Assembly: GCA_902362805.1 (NCBI GenBank) | Contig: CABIXY010000003.1 | Coordinates: forward strand, 1 to 45,944 | DNA from: Eubacteriaceae bacterium | GTDB lineage: Bacteria > Bacillota > Clostridia > Peptostreptococcales > Anaerovoracaceae | Direction: 5' to 3' | Length of the DNA stretch: 45,944 bases | Shown: positions 24,457-32,819 of the stretch, one piece after another | How positions within the stretch are numbered: the first letter of the stretch is position 1 | Layout: the number at the start of each line of letters is the position of its first letter | Program-made: the position numbers and the translations under genes | Notes under the pieces: model-generated | Told to the model about the DNA's origin: nothing | Databases searched by the model: none | Seen by the model: only the letters and a program-made list of their open reading frames with translations

Positions 24457-24503
24457 GCTAATTAACTACAAATTGTTGCTAATTAACTACAGACAAATAT
24501 GAT
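24457..24503 (+). promoter_or_regulatory. direct repeats and promoter of the NlpC/P60-like gene
   Basis: GCTAATTAACTACA occurs twice (24457-24470, 24478-24491), 21 bp apart, two helical turns. The first is also part of the near-palindrome GTAGCTAATTAACTAC. The second overlaps TTGCTA (24476-24481), 16 bp, TATGAT (24498-24503). They look like paired operators on the promoter of the accessory gene. Confidence 0.55.
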
Positions 24504-24585
24504 ATTTAGGTATATTATTAATAAAGAAGGAATGCATTAGAAAAATCGGTTATATTTAGTCGAAGTATTTAAAAGGAGAAAACAA

Positions 24586-25659
24586 ATGAAAAAAAGAACG
24601 TTAATGAAAAGGGTGTGCGTTTTTGCGATGCTATGTGTGTTGACAATCACGATGTTTGTGGAGCCATCTTTTGCGGGAACATATGAAATAGATGATGGTG
24701 GAAGAAAGACTACAATATCAGGACCACGTGCTACAGCATGTGATAAGATGACCACTATGTCCCAGATGGAATGGACGCTACCTGAGACTTTGTATTATTG
24801 CACTCGGCAATCGGGGGGCGCTTTAACTATAGAATCAGGGGTTAAGTTATACAAATATAAAAATGGAAAATCGGCACAAGGCGTAATAACACGTAAAGGA
24901 ATACCGTATTCCCAGGTTGATAGGGAGTACAGTTTTCCATCAGGGGTCTTTACACTGAACTTTGGTACTAAAACGCTCGTTGTAAAAGATGGAGATAAGA
25001 CGAAGACATATCGGTCTGTAAAAGGAACAGATTGCGCTTCATCAGTTGCATTTGCATGGAGAAAGGGAACGGGGAATAACAGCGCATCAAGTAGTTTCCT
25101 TAAAAGAAGCACTAGCAATGCAATTTACACTACGGAAAATATGTTTAACGATGCAATGGACAAAGGCGAAGATAAGGTTGGCACGGGTGATTATCTTAAA
25201 ATAGTGGGAAATTATGGAAGCTATGATAAAACAACGGCAACGACTACTAAAAAGGTAGTTACGGCTCTTATGAATAATAACTATGACATCTATAGCGAAG
25301 TATATGCGAAGATAAAGCCTGGCGATGCGTTACTATACAGAACAACTAGTGGTAATGGAAGTGGACATGTACGGCTTGTTACAAATGTTAAAATCGTGTA
25401 TAACGGTAAAGCGGTTGACCCTACACAAAGCTATGTTCAATGTATTGAACAGACCGGATTCAGCAAAAGTAATTCTAACTGGAGTTCTTCATGGATTCCA
25501 AATGATGAAAAGGTTCCAGCCGGTAGTGTGTATGCAGGAGATAAATTTACAGGTAGATATACTTTTGAACAGCTTGCAGGCGTAAAAGTGAGTCCAACAG
25601 TAAACAGCGGTGACAAAGACAATTGTTACCTGCCTATTAGACTAAAGGATTGGAACTAA
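24586..25659 (+). CDS. secreted NlpC/P60-like (CHAP-type) enzyme, prophage accessory gene
   Basis: 357 aa with a clear signal peptide (MKKRTLMKRVCVFAMLCVLT, cleavage probably after EPSFA, residue 30). The second half has the layout of a papain-like NlpC/P60 or CHAP hydrolase: candidate nucleophile Cys150 in GTDCASSVAFAW and histidine His261 in GSGHVRLVTNV, preceded by KPGDALLYR. The third catalytic residue is not clear. The first 120 mature residues are not recognised. It is more AT-rich than the flanking phage genes and has its own promoter and terminator. This is an inserted accessory gene, not an endolysin in the lysis module. It probably acts on cell-wall peptides or extracellular amide bonds. 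Confidence 0.75.
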   Translation: MKKRTLMKRVCVFAMLCVLTITMFVEPSFAGTYEIDDGGRKTTISGPRATACDKMTTMSQMEWTLPETLYYCTRQSGGALTIESGVKLYKYKNGKSAQGVITRKGIPYSQVDREYSFPSGVFTLNFGTKTLVVKDGDKTKTYRSVKGTDCASSVAFAWRKGTGNNSASSSFLKRSTSNAIYTTENMFNDAMDKGEDKVGTGDYLKIVGNYGSYDKTTATTTKKVVTALMNNNYDIYSEVYAKIKPGDALLYRTTSGNGSGHVRLVTNVKIVYNGKAVDPTQSYVQCIEQTGFSKSNSNWSSSWIPNDEKVPAGSVYAGDKFTGRYTFEQLAGVKVSPTVNSGDKDNCYLPIRLKDWN

Positions 25660-25671
25660 ATAAAGATACAC

Positions 25672-25703
25672 AAAAGAGACAAGTCTAACCGCCTGTCTCT
25701 TTT
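25672..25703 (+). terminator. terminator after the NlpC/P60-like gene
   Basis: AAAAGAGACA (25672-25681) pairs with TGTCTCTTTT (25694-25703), followed by CTTAAT. Confidence 0.85.
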
Positions 25704-25752
25704 CTTAATACTATATAACTCTCCCTTATCTTAAATATGGCTAATGACGAAT

Positions 25753-25783
25753 GCTGCCAAATGGTGGCGCTTTTGTTGTTGGC
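25753..25783 (+). terminator. terminator-like repeat 2 inside the accessory cassette
   Basis: GC-t-GCCA (25753-25759) pairs with TGGCGC (25765-25770), then TTTTGTTGTT. An outer GCCAA/TTGGC pair is also possible. The 21 bp at 25763-25783 differ from 24403-24423 at only two bases. Confidence 0.65.
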
Positions 25784-25807
25784 AAATCTTGTTGAAAGAT
25801 ATATAAT
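25779..25807 (+). promoter_or_regulatory. promoter of the 25831 gene
   Basis: TTGGCA (25779-25784), 17 bp, TATAAT (25802-25807). The -35 is the end of the terminator repeat. Confidence 0.7.
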
Positions 25808-25830
25808 AAAGAAAAAAAGGAGTAGTAAAT

Positions 25831-26235
25831 ATGAGTAGCAAAGAGAACTTGATTAACCCAGATTTTAAAACATCGGTTTATTTTGATGGAGAAATTATGA
25901 CGGTAGAAAAGCTTCTAAGCTGTATTAAAAAAGAGGTGCAATTTGTAAGAGACATTCATAGAATTGGTTACGCTACTTCGGATAAATTCCCCTTTATTAC
26001 AAGAGCAAATTTCGATTATAAAAAAAGAAGCTGTTTAAATGAGGAAAAAACTCCAATGGAAAAAGAAGAAACTAGGGCGAACCGCATTGCTGTTCAAGAG
26101 TACCTGTCTAAAGATATGGGTAGACCAGTAGATTTACAGTTTATGTATAAAGATGATCATGAATGTGTATTGTATGATAAAAATAAAATTGCGACCGAAA
26201 AACTAATTAAAAAGTTAGAGAATTACTTCGTATAG
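25831..26235 (+). CDS. unknown AT-rich prophage accessory protein
   Basis: 134 aa with AAAAGGAG upstream. No signal peptide or membrane segment, so probably cytoplasmic. Charged, with RANRIAVQEYLSKDMGRPVD and a C-terminal helix (KIATEKLIKKLENYF). No recognised domain. It has its own promoter and a downstream terminator (26321), is AT-rich, and lies in a variable site between late regulator and terminase. This is a place where phages keep defence or conversion genes, but nothing in the sequence shows such a function. Confidence 0.7.
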   Translation: MSSKENLINPDFKTSVYFDGEIMTVEKLLSCIKKEVQFVRDIHRIGYATSDKFPFITRANFDYKKRSCLNEEKTPMEKEETRANRIAVQEYLSKDMGRPVDLQFMYKDDHECVLYDKNKIATEKLIKKLENYFV

Positions 26236-26320
26236 AGTGATGCGACTAGATGGCATAAATATGAGGGAGAAACTTAACCGATAATTTGCATCTTTAGTAA
26301 AATGAGATTCAGAAGAGATA

Positions 26321-26353
26321 AGCCTAACAGGTTATATATCTGTTGGGCTTTTA
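26321..26353 (+). terminator. terminator before the packaging genes
   Basis: AGCCTAACAG (26321-26330) pairs with CTGTTGGGCT (26340-26349, one G-U), then TTTTA. It separates the accessory cassette from terS. Because it precedes the late operon, an antitermination or a downstream promoter would be needed for full late expression. Confidence 0.8.
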
Positions 26354-26378
26354 TAATACCATGAAAGGAGGAATGCAT

Positions 26379-26885
26379 ATGGCAAAGCTGACAGAGAAAC
26401 AGAAGCGGTTTGTAGAAGAATACTTAATTGACCTGAACGCTACCCAGGCAGCCATCAGGGCAGGGTATTCCCCAGATACAGCAGAACAGATAGGCTATCA
26501 GTTGCTTCAGAAAACTTCAGTGTCTAACGAGATTGACAAGGCAATGGCCGAACGGTCAAAGCGAACAGGAATCAATGCAGACCGGGTGATCATGGAGATT
26601 GCGAAGCTGGCTTTTGTAAATGCAGATGATGTGATTGACTTCAAGGATGCGACGGTAAAACCAGAAGCGACAAGGGAAGACCTGGCGTGCATTCAGTCCG
26701 TGAAGATAAAGCCCAACAAGTTCGGCATCGAAAGAGAAGTCACCCTCGCAGATAAAAAGTCCAATCTGGAACTGCTGGGGAAACACCTTGGCATGTTTAA
26801 GGACAATCTGAACCTGAACATAGAGACCTCCGAGAAGCTTGACGACATCATGAGCCAGATCGGCGGTGAGGGACTTGAAGAGTAA
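26379..26885 (+). CDS. terS: terminase small subunit
   Basis: 168 aa from ATG 26379 (AAAGGAGG upstream); a longer frame from 26343 overlaps the terminator. The N-terminal helix-turn-helix (LTEKQKRFVEEYLIDLNATQ, AAIRAGYSPDTAEQIGYQLL) is the DNA-recognition domain of the Terminase_2 family. It then has a central oligomerisation region and a C-terminal tail (LDDIMSQIGGEGLEE). It recognises the packaging site and partners with TerL, which overlaps it by 20 nt. Confidence 0.93.
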   Translation: MAKLTEKQKRFVEEYLIDLNATQAAIRAGYSPDTAEQIGYQLLQKTSVSNEIDKAMAERSKRTGINADRVIMEIAKLAFVNADDVIDFKDATVKPEATREDLACIQSVKIKPNKFGIEREVTLADKKSNLELLGKHLGMFKDNLNLNIETSEKLDDIMSQIGGEGLEE

Positions 26886-28236
26886 CTTCCCCCTGTCGCA
26901 GAAGTACCTTGACTTCATCAATACCGTCGAGGGTGTCGATGCGGACTTCCTCGAGGGAACTACGGCATCAGGGAAGACGACGGTGGGAGCCGGGGTCAAG
27001 TTCATGCGCATGGTCAGCCGGAGCGGCAAGAAGCTGCACATCATCGCAGCAAAGACAACCGGTATTGCCGAAAAGAATATCCTTCAGCAGGACAACGGCA
27101 TACTGGACCTCCATCGGCATGCGAAGTATTACGGCAATGGTGACAAGGACAATAAGCTGCCCCACGTGAAGTTTGAAGGCAAGATCATATACATACTAGG
27201 TTATGACAATCGTGACAAATGGGAGCTGGTACTGGGTTCACAGTTCGGCTGCGTGTACATCGACGAGATCAACACGGCAAACATCGATTTTGTCCGGGAA
27301 GTGTCAACGAGAAACGACTACCTCATGGCAACGCTCAACCCCGATGACCCCAGCCTTCCGGTCTATGACGAGTTCATCAACCGCGCGAGACCATATAAGA
27401 AATACGCGGGTGACGTCCCGCAGGAAATATTGAAAGAACTGAAACAGAAACCGGTACCGAAGTGGAGGTATTGGTTTTTTACATTCCGGGACAACCTGAG
27501 CCTGAGTGAGGCAGACATCGAGAAAAAGATACAGTCTGCGCCACCCGGGACAAAACTGTACAAGAACAAGATCCAGGGATTACGTGGCAGGGCGACGGGG
27601 CTGGTCTTCCCGAACTTTGACCAGGCAAGGCATGTCGTAACCAGAGAATGGGTGAAACAGCAGGTCAGAGCAGGCAATCTCAAGTTCAGGAAATTTACTG
27701 CCGGACTGGATACGTCATATTCCAGCAAATCACCCGATACCATCGCAATGATCTTCCAGGGCATTGCAGAGGACGGAAGAGTGATCTGTCTGGAGGAAAA
27801 AGTTTACAGCAATGCAGACCTGGACATACCGATGGCGCCATCCGATACCGTGACGAAGTTCATCGCCTTCCTTGACCAGTGCAGCCGTGATTGGGGCATT
27901 GTCAGGGACGTCTTCATTGACGAAGCAGACCAGGCGACCAGGACGGAGCTGCTCAAGTACAAGCGGCAGCATGGCTGTGTGTACAATTTCAACAACAGCT
28001 ACAAGAAAGTGAAGATCATAGACAGAATCAACCTGCAGCTAGGCTGGCTGCAGCAGGGCTGCTATTTCGTCTGCGAAACCTGCAGGGAGCACATCAGGGA
28101 GCTGGAAATCTACAGCTGGCAGGAGGACAAGGACGAGCCGGAAGACGGCAACGACCATACCATCAACGCCAGCCAGTACGGATGGATTCCGTACAGGTTT
28201 GAAATAGGAGATAAGAACAGTGAGGATAATCGATAA
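26866..28236 (+). CDS. terL: terminase large subunit (packaging ATPase/nuclease)
   Basis: 456 aa. The ATPase domain has Walker A GTTASGKT (residues 31-38) and Walker B CVYIDE (129-134). The RNase H-like nuclease begins at about 275 with TAGLDTSYSS (Asp282), and a further acidic site is FIDEADQATRTEL. It is a PBSX/Terminase_3-type protein and cuts and pumps concatemeric DNA into the prohead through the portal. The start is GTG 26866 within terS; TTG 26875 is an alternative. It overlaps the portal start by 17 nt. Confidence 0.95.
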   Translation: MRDLKSNFPLSQKYLDFINTVEGVDADFLEGTTASGKTTVGAGVKFMRMVSRSGKKLHIIAAKTTGIAEKNILQQDNGILDLHRHAKYYGNGDKDNKLPHVKFEGKIIYILGYDNRDKWELVLGSQFGCVYIDEINTANIDFVREVSTRNDYLMATLNPDDPSLPVYDEFINRARPYKKYAGDVPQEILKELKQKPVPKWRYWFFTFRDNLSLSEADIEKKIQSAPPGTKLYKNKIQGLRGRATGLVFPNFDQARHVVTREWVKQQVRAGNLKFRKFTAGLDTSYSSKSPDTIAMIFQGIAEDGRVICLEEKVYSNADLDIPMAPSDTVTKFIAFLDQCSRDWGIVRDVFIDEADQATRTELLKYKRQHGCVYNFNNSYKKVKIIDRINLQLGWLQQGCYFVCETCREHIRELEIYSWQEDKDEPEDGNDHTINASQYGWIPYRFEIGDKNSEDNR

Positions 28237-29827
28237 GATGAAACAGAGCATCAGGAGCTGGCTGAATATCAGAGAAGCTGATCCGGCATACTTCAACATC
28301 ACGGAGACGCTGGACTACGAGGGCAACGCCATCAAGAACCGGATATGGTACCGTGGCGACAGCAATGAGCTGCAACAGCTGTACGAACAACTCAACACAG
28401 GTGTTGACAGATATAAGTTCTGGGCGTGCAAATCAAGTCCAGGGATGGAGATCAGGAAGATCCATACGGGACTGCCGGGACTCATTGTGGATATGCTGAC
28501 GGCAGTCACTCTGGCGGATATTGGCGAGTTTGAGATCAGCAAAGGAGCGGACAAGGATATCTGGGAAGAAATCTGCAAGGAAAACAAATTCCTTAAAAGA
28601 CTGGAGAAGGCTGTCAAAGAAGTGCTGTACATTGGAGACGGTGCCTTCAAAATCACTTATGACAGTGATATTACGAAATATCCCATCCTGGAGTTTTATC
28701 CTGGAGACCGCATCGAGATTAAAAGCGAGCGGGGACGGATCAGGGAGATCGTCTTCAAGACGGTCTATGACCATGAGTCGAAGCGATACATCCTGCACGA
28801 GCACTATGGATGCGGATACATTAAAAACAAACTGTACTGCGGGAATGACGAAGTCTCCCTTGATGCCATACCGCAGACACAGGGGCTGTCTGATGTGACC
28901 TTTTCTGGGTACACAGAGGACTCTGACGGCAAAGCAACACAGCGTGGCCAGTATATGCTGGCTGTGCCGCTCAAATTTTACGAATCCGGCAGATGGGATG
29001 AGCGCGGGCAGAGCATCTTTGACAAGAAGATTGATAACTTTGACAGCCTGGATGAGGCATGGTCCCAGTGGATGGACGCGCTCAGGGCGGGACGCTCGAA
29101 AGAATATATACCGGAGTGCCTGATTCCGAGAAATCCGCACACCGGGGAGATATTAAAGCCCAATGCCTTTGACAACCGTTACATTCAGACAGATGCCGAC
29201 ATGTCAGAGGGGGCAAACAACAAGATCAGCCTGGAGCAGCCGGCAATTCCTCATGATAGCTATGCAGCGACCTACATCACGGCACTGGATCAGTGCCTGC
29301 AGGGGCTGATTTCCCCATCGACATTGGGTATCGATGTGAAAAAGCTGGATAACGCAGAGGCACAGCGGGAGAAGGAAAAAGCCACCCTTTACACCAGAAA
29401 TGCAATCGTGTCAGCACTGGAAGAAGACCTGCCGGAAATCGTGAAAACGGCCGTCAGGGCATACAAAGAACTGACTGGAACTGGAAGCGGAGAAGAGGAT
29501 GCAGAAGTCACCATAGACTTCGGAGAATACGCTAACCCGAGTTTTGAAAGCCAGGTGGAGACGGTATCCAAGGCGAAGACCGGCGGCATCATGAGTATCG
29601 AGGCTGCTGTGGAAGAACTGTATGGAGACAGCAAGGACGAGGACTGGAAGGCAGAGGAAGTAAAGCGACTGAAGGAAGAACAGGGCATAACGGAACTGGA
29701 AGAGCCGGCGGTCAACAATGATGCCGGCGGATTTAACCTGGAGGTGGACGATGAAGGTCAAAGTAGCAGACAATCTGTACCAGATGAGCCGGAAGGAGTT
29801 CCGGGGGCTGCTGGAGATAGCAAGTGA
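28220..29827 (+). CDS. portal protein (SPP1 gp6-like)
   Basis: 535 aa, starting at GTG 28220 after AGGAGATAAGAACA. It forms the dodecameric ring at the capsid vertex and docks TerL. Recognisable features are the N-terminal helix, RIWYRGDSNELQQLYEQL, the central crown/stem region (YIGDGAFKITYDSD), and the C-terminal helical part with KKLDNAEAQREKEKATLYTR typical of this portal family. The last residues are acidic and Gly/Pro-rich and overlap a second frame encoding the next small gene. Confidence 0.94.
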   Translation: MRIIDKMKQSIRSWLNIREADPAYFNITETLDYEGNAIKNRIWYRGDSNELQQLYEQLNTGVDRYKFWACKSSPGMEIRKIHTGLPGLIVDMLTAVTLADIGEFEISKGADKDIWEEICKENKFLKRLEKAVKEVLYIGDGAFKITYDSDITKYPILEFYPGDRIEIKSERGRIREIVFKTVYDHESKRYILHEHYGCGYIKNKLYCGNDEVSLDAIPQTQGLSDVTFSGYTEDSDGKATQRGQYMLAVPLKFYESGRWDERGQSIFDKKIDNFDSLDEAWSQWMDALRAGRSKEYIPECLIPRNPHTGEILKPNAFDNRYIQTDADMSEGANNKISLEQPAIPHDSYAATYITALDQCLQGLISPSTLGIDVKKLDNAEAQREKEKATLYTRNAIVSALEEDLPEIVKTAVRAYKELTGTGSGEEDAEVTIDFGEYANPSFESQVETVSKAKTGGIMSIEAAVEELYGDSKDEDWKAEEVKRLKEEQGITELEEPAVNNDAGGFNLEVDDEGQSSRQSVPDEPEGVPGAAGDSK

Positions 29828-29969
29828 GCAGGTGCCGTTCGGTATTTACGCCGTTGAGAAAAAGGACTATGCGGAGCTGTGCAACCAAAAGTGCAGGAGC
29901 ACAACGGAGCTGAAGCGGCATAGACATAACCTGAAACAGCAGGGATTCAAGGTATACAGCAATGGATAA
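29751..29969 (+). CDS. small head-region protein overlapping the portal gene end
   Basis: 72 aa from ATG 29751, preceded by GGAGGTGG, with 77 nt overlapping the portal gene in another frame. Sequence MKVKVADNLYQMSRKEFRGL, then a Cys-containing basic helix (CNQKCRSTTELKRHRHNLKQ). No recognised domain. Its stop overlaps the start of the next gene. The strong site and overlap on both sides support that it is real. Confidence 0.65.
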   Translation: MKVKVADNLYQMSRKEFRGLLEIASEQVPFGIYAVEKKDYAELCNQKCRSTTELKRHRHNLKQQGFKVYSNG

Positions 29970-31701
29970 GGACTATGATTTTGAAAGCGCCTTCGCCCGT
30001 ATCGAAGACGAACTGCTCCGTTCCATGATGCGGAACATGAAGAAGCATAAAGCCTGGGAGGATGCGGAAGGCTTCAACTGGTCCATGTGGCAGGCAGAGC
30101 AGCTGAAGGGATTGGATAAATACAAACAGCTGAACAAGAAGAAATTCGGCAGGGGATTTCGCAATATCAACGCCCGCATCCAGGAGGCCATTGAGAAGTC
30201 CAGAGAGGAAGGCGGACTTGACCAGGAGATAGAAATACTGAAAGCTCTCAGGAAGGGATATAAACCGCCGAGGAAGCCGAGAGGCACAGCAAAGATGCAG
30301 GCCGCTTTCTTCCGTCTCAATGACAGAAAGATGGATGCACTGATCAAAGCTACGTTAAGCGATGTGCAGAAGGCTGAAACGGCCATCCTGCGCATGGCAA
30401 ATGACAAGTACCGCAAGGTGATCTTTGATGCTCAGGTCTATGCCAACAGCGGTGCGGGGACTTATGAAAAGGCAGTGGATATGGCAGCCAGGGACTTCAT
30501 GGCCAGCGGACTGAACTGCGTAGAGTATTCCAACGGTGCAAGGCATACCCTTGCTGATTACGCAGATATGGCGATTAGGACGGCGTCAAAGCGGGCATAT
30601 CTCACCGGAGAAGGCGAAAAGCGGAAAGAGTGGGGCATCAGCACCGTCATTGTCAATAAGCGAGGAAACCCGTGTCCCAAGTGCCTGCCCTTCGTCGGCA
30701 GGATCTTCATTGATGATGTGTGGAGCAGAGGAAAGAAGTCTGATGGACCATATCCGTTATTGAGCAGCGCCATCACAGCGGGACTCTATCATCCACGCTG
30801 CAAGGACAGCCATACGACATACTTTCCAGGTATCAGCACGGCACCAGGCAGGAGGTTTACAACGCAGGAACTTCGAAGCATACAAGGGAGATATACCTTA
30901 GAGCAGAGAAGGAGGCACGCATGTTCCCAGGCAAAAAAATACTCCAGGATGGCAAGATTCTCTCTGGACCATGAAAACGCGGAAGTCTGCCGGAAAAAGG
31001 CAGAGGCATGGAAAACCAGGCTTGCCCAGATCAAGGGGATGGAATATAATGATTCTATCGAGAAGGCAAGGGAATACGCAAAACGGGAACTCAAGATTGA
31101 ATATGACCGACCATCAACAGACCACTTGAATCCTATCGTTGCAGACAACCTGAACCAGGTCATCAAAGATTACCAGGATACTTTCGGTGAAGAGTCGCTG
31201 GCACTGAAAGGAATCAGGGTTATCGACGAAGAAGTCGACTGGTATGCTGCATATTCACCGCCCAGACAGGAAATCTTTTTAAGGAGCACGGCTTCGAGAG
31301 AGGCGATCCAAGAAATGAGAAACTATGCAGAGAAGCAGCATAAAGCAGGCTGGTGGTCTACAGGTGACGAAAATTCTGCTTTCAGACATGAGATAGGACA
31401 CAGCCTTCATGGCAATATGAAACTTTCAAGGGAACAGGAAATGGCAATTACGAAACTGCGAACGGATATCCTGGGAAGATGCTCCTCTATCAGCTCCATG
31501 AACTATGCAGACTACAGGAACGCAGGTCTTACGCGCAGAGATTGGCTGATAGATGTTAAATTGGCCGGGGAATATCTCAGTGGATATGGGTTATATGATA
31601 ATGATGAATTTATTGCAGAAGCATTAAGCGAATATATGCTGTTCAAAGGTGAATCCAGGGAAACTGCGAAGGCAGTGGTTAATATTTTGAGAGGTGAGTG
31701 A
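29962..31701 (+). CDS. MuF-type minor head protein fused to a zincin metallopeptidase domain
   Basis: 579 aa. Residues 1 to about 340 are a phage minor capsid/MuF head morphogenesis protein: helical N-terminus, then the CPKC pair (Cys238, Cys241) and LYHPRCKDSHTTYFPG (His277, Cys280, His284). The final 200 residues are a different domain: FRHEIGHSLHG carries HExxH (His476, Glu477, His480) and EFIAEALSEYM supplies a downstream glutamate (Glu553), the pattern of a gluzincin metallopeptidase. Such MuF fusions are known as polymorphic toxins delivered with the phage head. A small gene follows 1 nt after the stop and may encode immunity. The toxin role is inferred. Confidence 0.88.
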   Translation: MDKDYDFESAFARIEDELLRSMMRNMKKHKAWEDAEGFNWSMWQAEQLKGLDKYKQLNKKKFGRGFRNINARIQEAIEKSREEGGLDQEIEILKALRKGYKPPRKPRGTAKMQAAFFRLNDRKMDALIKATLSDVQKAETAILRMANDKYRKVIFDAQVYANSGAGTYEKAVDMAARDFMASGLNCVEYSNGARHTLADYADMAIRTASKRAYLTGEGEKRKEWGISTVIVNKRGNPCPKCLPFVGRIFIDDVWSRGKKSDGPYPLLSSAITAGLYHPRCKDSHTTYFPGISTAPGRRFTTQELRSIQGRYTLEQRRRHACSQAKKYSRMARFSLDHENAEVCRKKAEAWKTRLAQIKGMEYNDSIEKAREYAKRELKIEYDRPSTDHLNPIVADNLNQVIKDYQDTFGEESLALKGIRVIDEEVDWYAAYSPPRQEIFLRSTASREAIQEMRNYAEKQHKAGWWSTGDENSAFRHEIGHSLHGNMKLSREQEMAITKLRTDILGRCSSISSMNYADYRNAGLTRRDWLIDVKLAGEYLSGYGLYDNDEFIAEALSEYMLFKGESRETAKAVVNILRGE

Positions 31702-31702
31702 T

Positions 31703-31909
31703 ATGCTAATTGGATTTGAAGAAGCCCAGTTCTTAATCCCCGAAGGTAACAATCTATATCGGGCTGATATTAGTGATTGCACAGCCGCAGATATAGATAA
31801 GCTGAAGAGACTAGACAAATCGTATTATGCGGTTTACGGGCACCATATAATTGTAAACTATGAAGAATTGGAGGAGAAGGATGAAAGTCAGAGTGATCAG
31901 AAGGTATAA
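31703..31909 (+). CDS. small protein next to the MuF-zincin gene, candidate immunity protein
   Basis: 68 aa from ATG 31703, 1 nt after the MuF stop, with GAGGTGA upstream. Sequence MLIGFEEAQFLIPEGNNLYR, then ADISDCTAADIDKLKRLDKS and an acidic tail (EELEEKDESQSDQ). No known domain. It is more AT-rich than its neighbours. The location matches that of immunity genes behind MuF toxins, but it could equally be an ordinary small head-region protein. Confidence 0.7.
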   Translation: MLIGFEEAQFLIPEGNNLYRADISDCTAADIDKLKRLDKSYYAVYGHHIIVNYEELEEKDESQSDQKV

Positions 31910-32045
31910 CGACCTGGAACTGGGGCGCATCCTCGAAGAGGATACCGAAATCGAGGTCACGAAGCAGCGGGCTGAAAAGCTGCTGCGCCTGGGATTCGTC
32001 CAGGAGATAAAACAGAATAAAGTCAAATCAGAACCTTTAGACTAG
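31881..32045 (+). CDS. small head-region phage protein
   Basis: 54 aa with GGAGGAGAAGG just before ATG 31881, overlapping the previous gene by 29 nt. Sequence MKVRVIRRYNDLELGRILEE, TEIEVTKQRAEKLLRLGFVQ. Short proteins with this strand-then-helix layout are common between portal and scaffold genes in Bacillota phages; the function is unknown. Its last codons lie inside a terminator. Confidence 0.7.
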   Translation: MKVRVIRRYNDLELGRILEEDTEIEVTKQRAEKLLRLGFVQEIKQNKVKSEPLD

Positions 32046-32055
32046 GTTCTTTTTT
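32030..32055 (+). terminator. terminator before the scaffold gene
   Basis: AGAACCT (32030-32036) pairs with AGGTTCT (32044-32050), followed by TTTTTA. It may reduce expression of upstream genes relative to capsid genes, or be read through. I found no clear promoter in the 110 bp that follow. Confidence 0.75.
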
Positions 32056-32158
32056 ATTGCTCCAAGTGCGATAACGAGCATAAAAGATGCGCTGCGGGAG
32101 ACACCCGAGACAATGGATATTGAAAGAGCGACACTCTCAAAACGGAAGGAGAAAGATT

Positions 32159-32800
32159 ATGTTATTAAGCAAATACAACGGATTTCTACAAAGATTCATG
32201 CCTCTGATGGAAGGGGACGGCGGTGCCGGCGGCGGAGGGACAACTCCCGCAAATCCACAGCAGACGGCAGCACAACAGACCCAGCAGCAGGCACAAAGCC
32301 CTGCGGTCGATTATGACAAGATCCAGAAGATGCTGGATGGGACACTGTCAGCAAAAGAGGACACTGCCCTGAAGGCATACTTCAAACAGCAGGGTCTCAG
32401 CCAGGAAGAGATGGATCAGGCCATTGCAGCATTCAAGGCGCAGAAAGCACAGAACACGCCTGATATCACAGCTATCCAGCAGCAGGCAGCACAAGCCCAG
32501 CAAATTGCGCTCAATGCCCAGATTGAGAAGGAGGCACTTCTGATGTGCTCCGAAATCGGCGTCGATATTAAGACAATGCCGTACCTCATCAAGATGGCAG
32601 ACATGAAAGACGTTGCAGAAGACGGAAAAATCAACAATGAGAAGCTCAAAGCGGCGCTTGAACAGGTGCTGAAAGACGTACCGCAGCTGAAAGCACAGAC
32701 TCCCGGCGAAGGTGGTAACGGCTTTAAGTTCGGCGCATCCGGCGGAAGTGGTGATAATAAGGCCACCGACGATCAGCTGAAGGCGGCTTTCGGGCTATAA
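32159..32800 (+). CDS. capsid scaffolding protein (DUF4355-like)
   Basis: 213 aa from ATG 32159 with GGAAGGAGA upstream. A Gly/Ala-rich start (GDGGAGGGGTTPANPQQTAA) leads into a Gln/Ala-rich coiled coil (AIQQQAAQAQQIALNAQIEK). A C-terminal capsid-binding-like tail (GFKFGASGGSGDNKATDDQL) ends the protein. This architecture and the place right before the major capsid gene identify a scaffold, which guides prohead assembly and leaves before packaging. Confidence 0.88.
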   Translation: MLLSKYNGFLQRFMPLMEGDGGAGGGGTTPANPQQTAAQQTQQQAQSPAVDYDKIQKMLDGTLSAKEDTALKAYFKQQGLSQEEMDQAIAAFKAQKAQNTPDITAIQQQAAQAQQIALNAQIEKEALLMCSEIGVDIKTMPYLIKMADMKDVAEDGKINNEKLKAALEQVLKDVPQLKAQTPGEGGNGFKFGASGGSGDNKATDDQLKAAFGL

Positions 32801-32819
32801 GGAAGAGAGGTAAGAAACT

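Noticed and set aside
24586..25659. Phage endolysin
   Set aside because: It has a signal peptide, its own promoter and terminator, and lies before the packaging genes rather than in a lysis module with a holin.
26343..26378. Extended terminase small subunit start
   Set aside because: The extension lies in the transcription terminator; ATG 26379 has AAAGGAGG and begins at the conserved helix-turn-helix.
29718..29750. Upstream start for the 72-aa gene overlapping the portal
   Set aside because: ATG 29751 has GGAGGTGG at the right distance; the upstream start has none.
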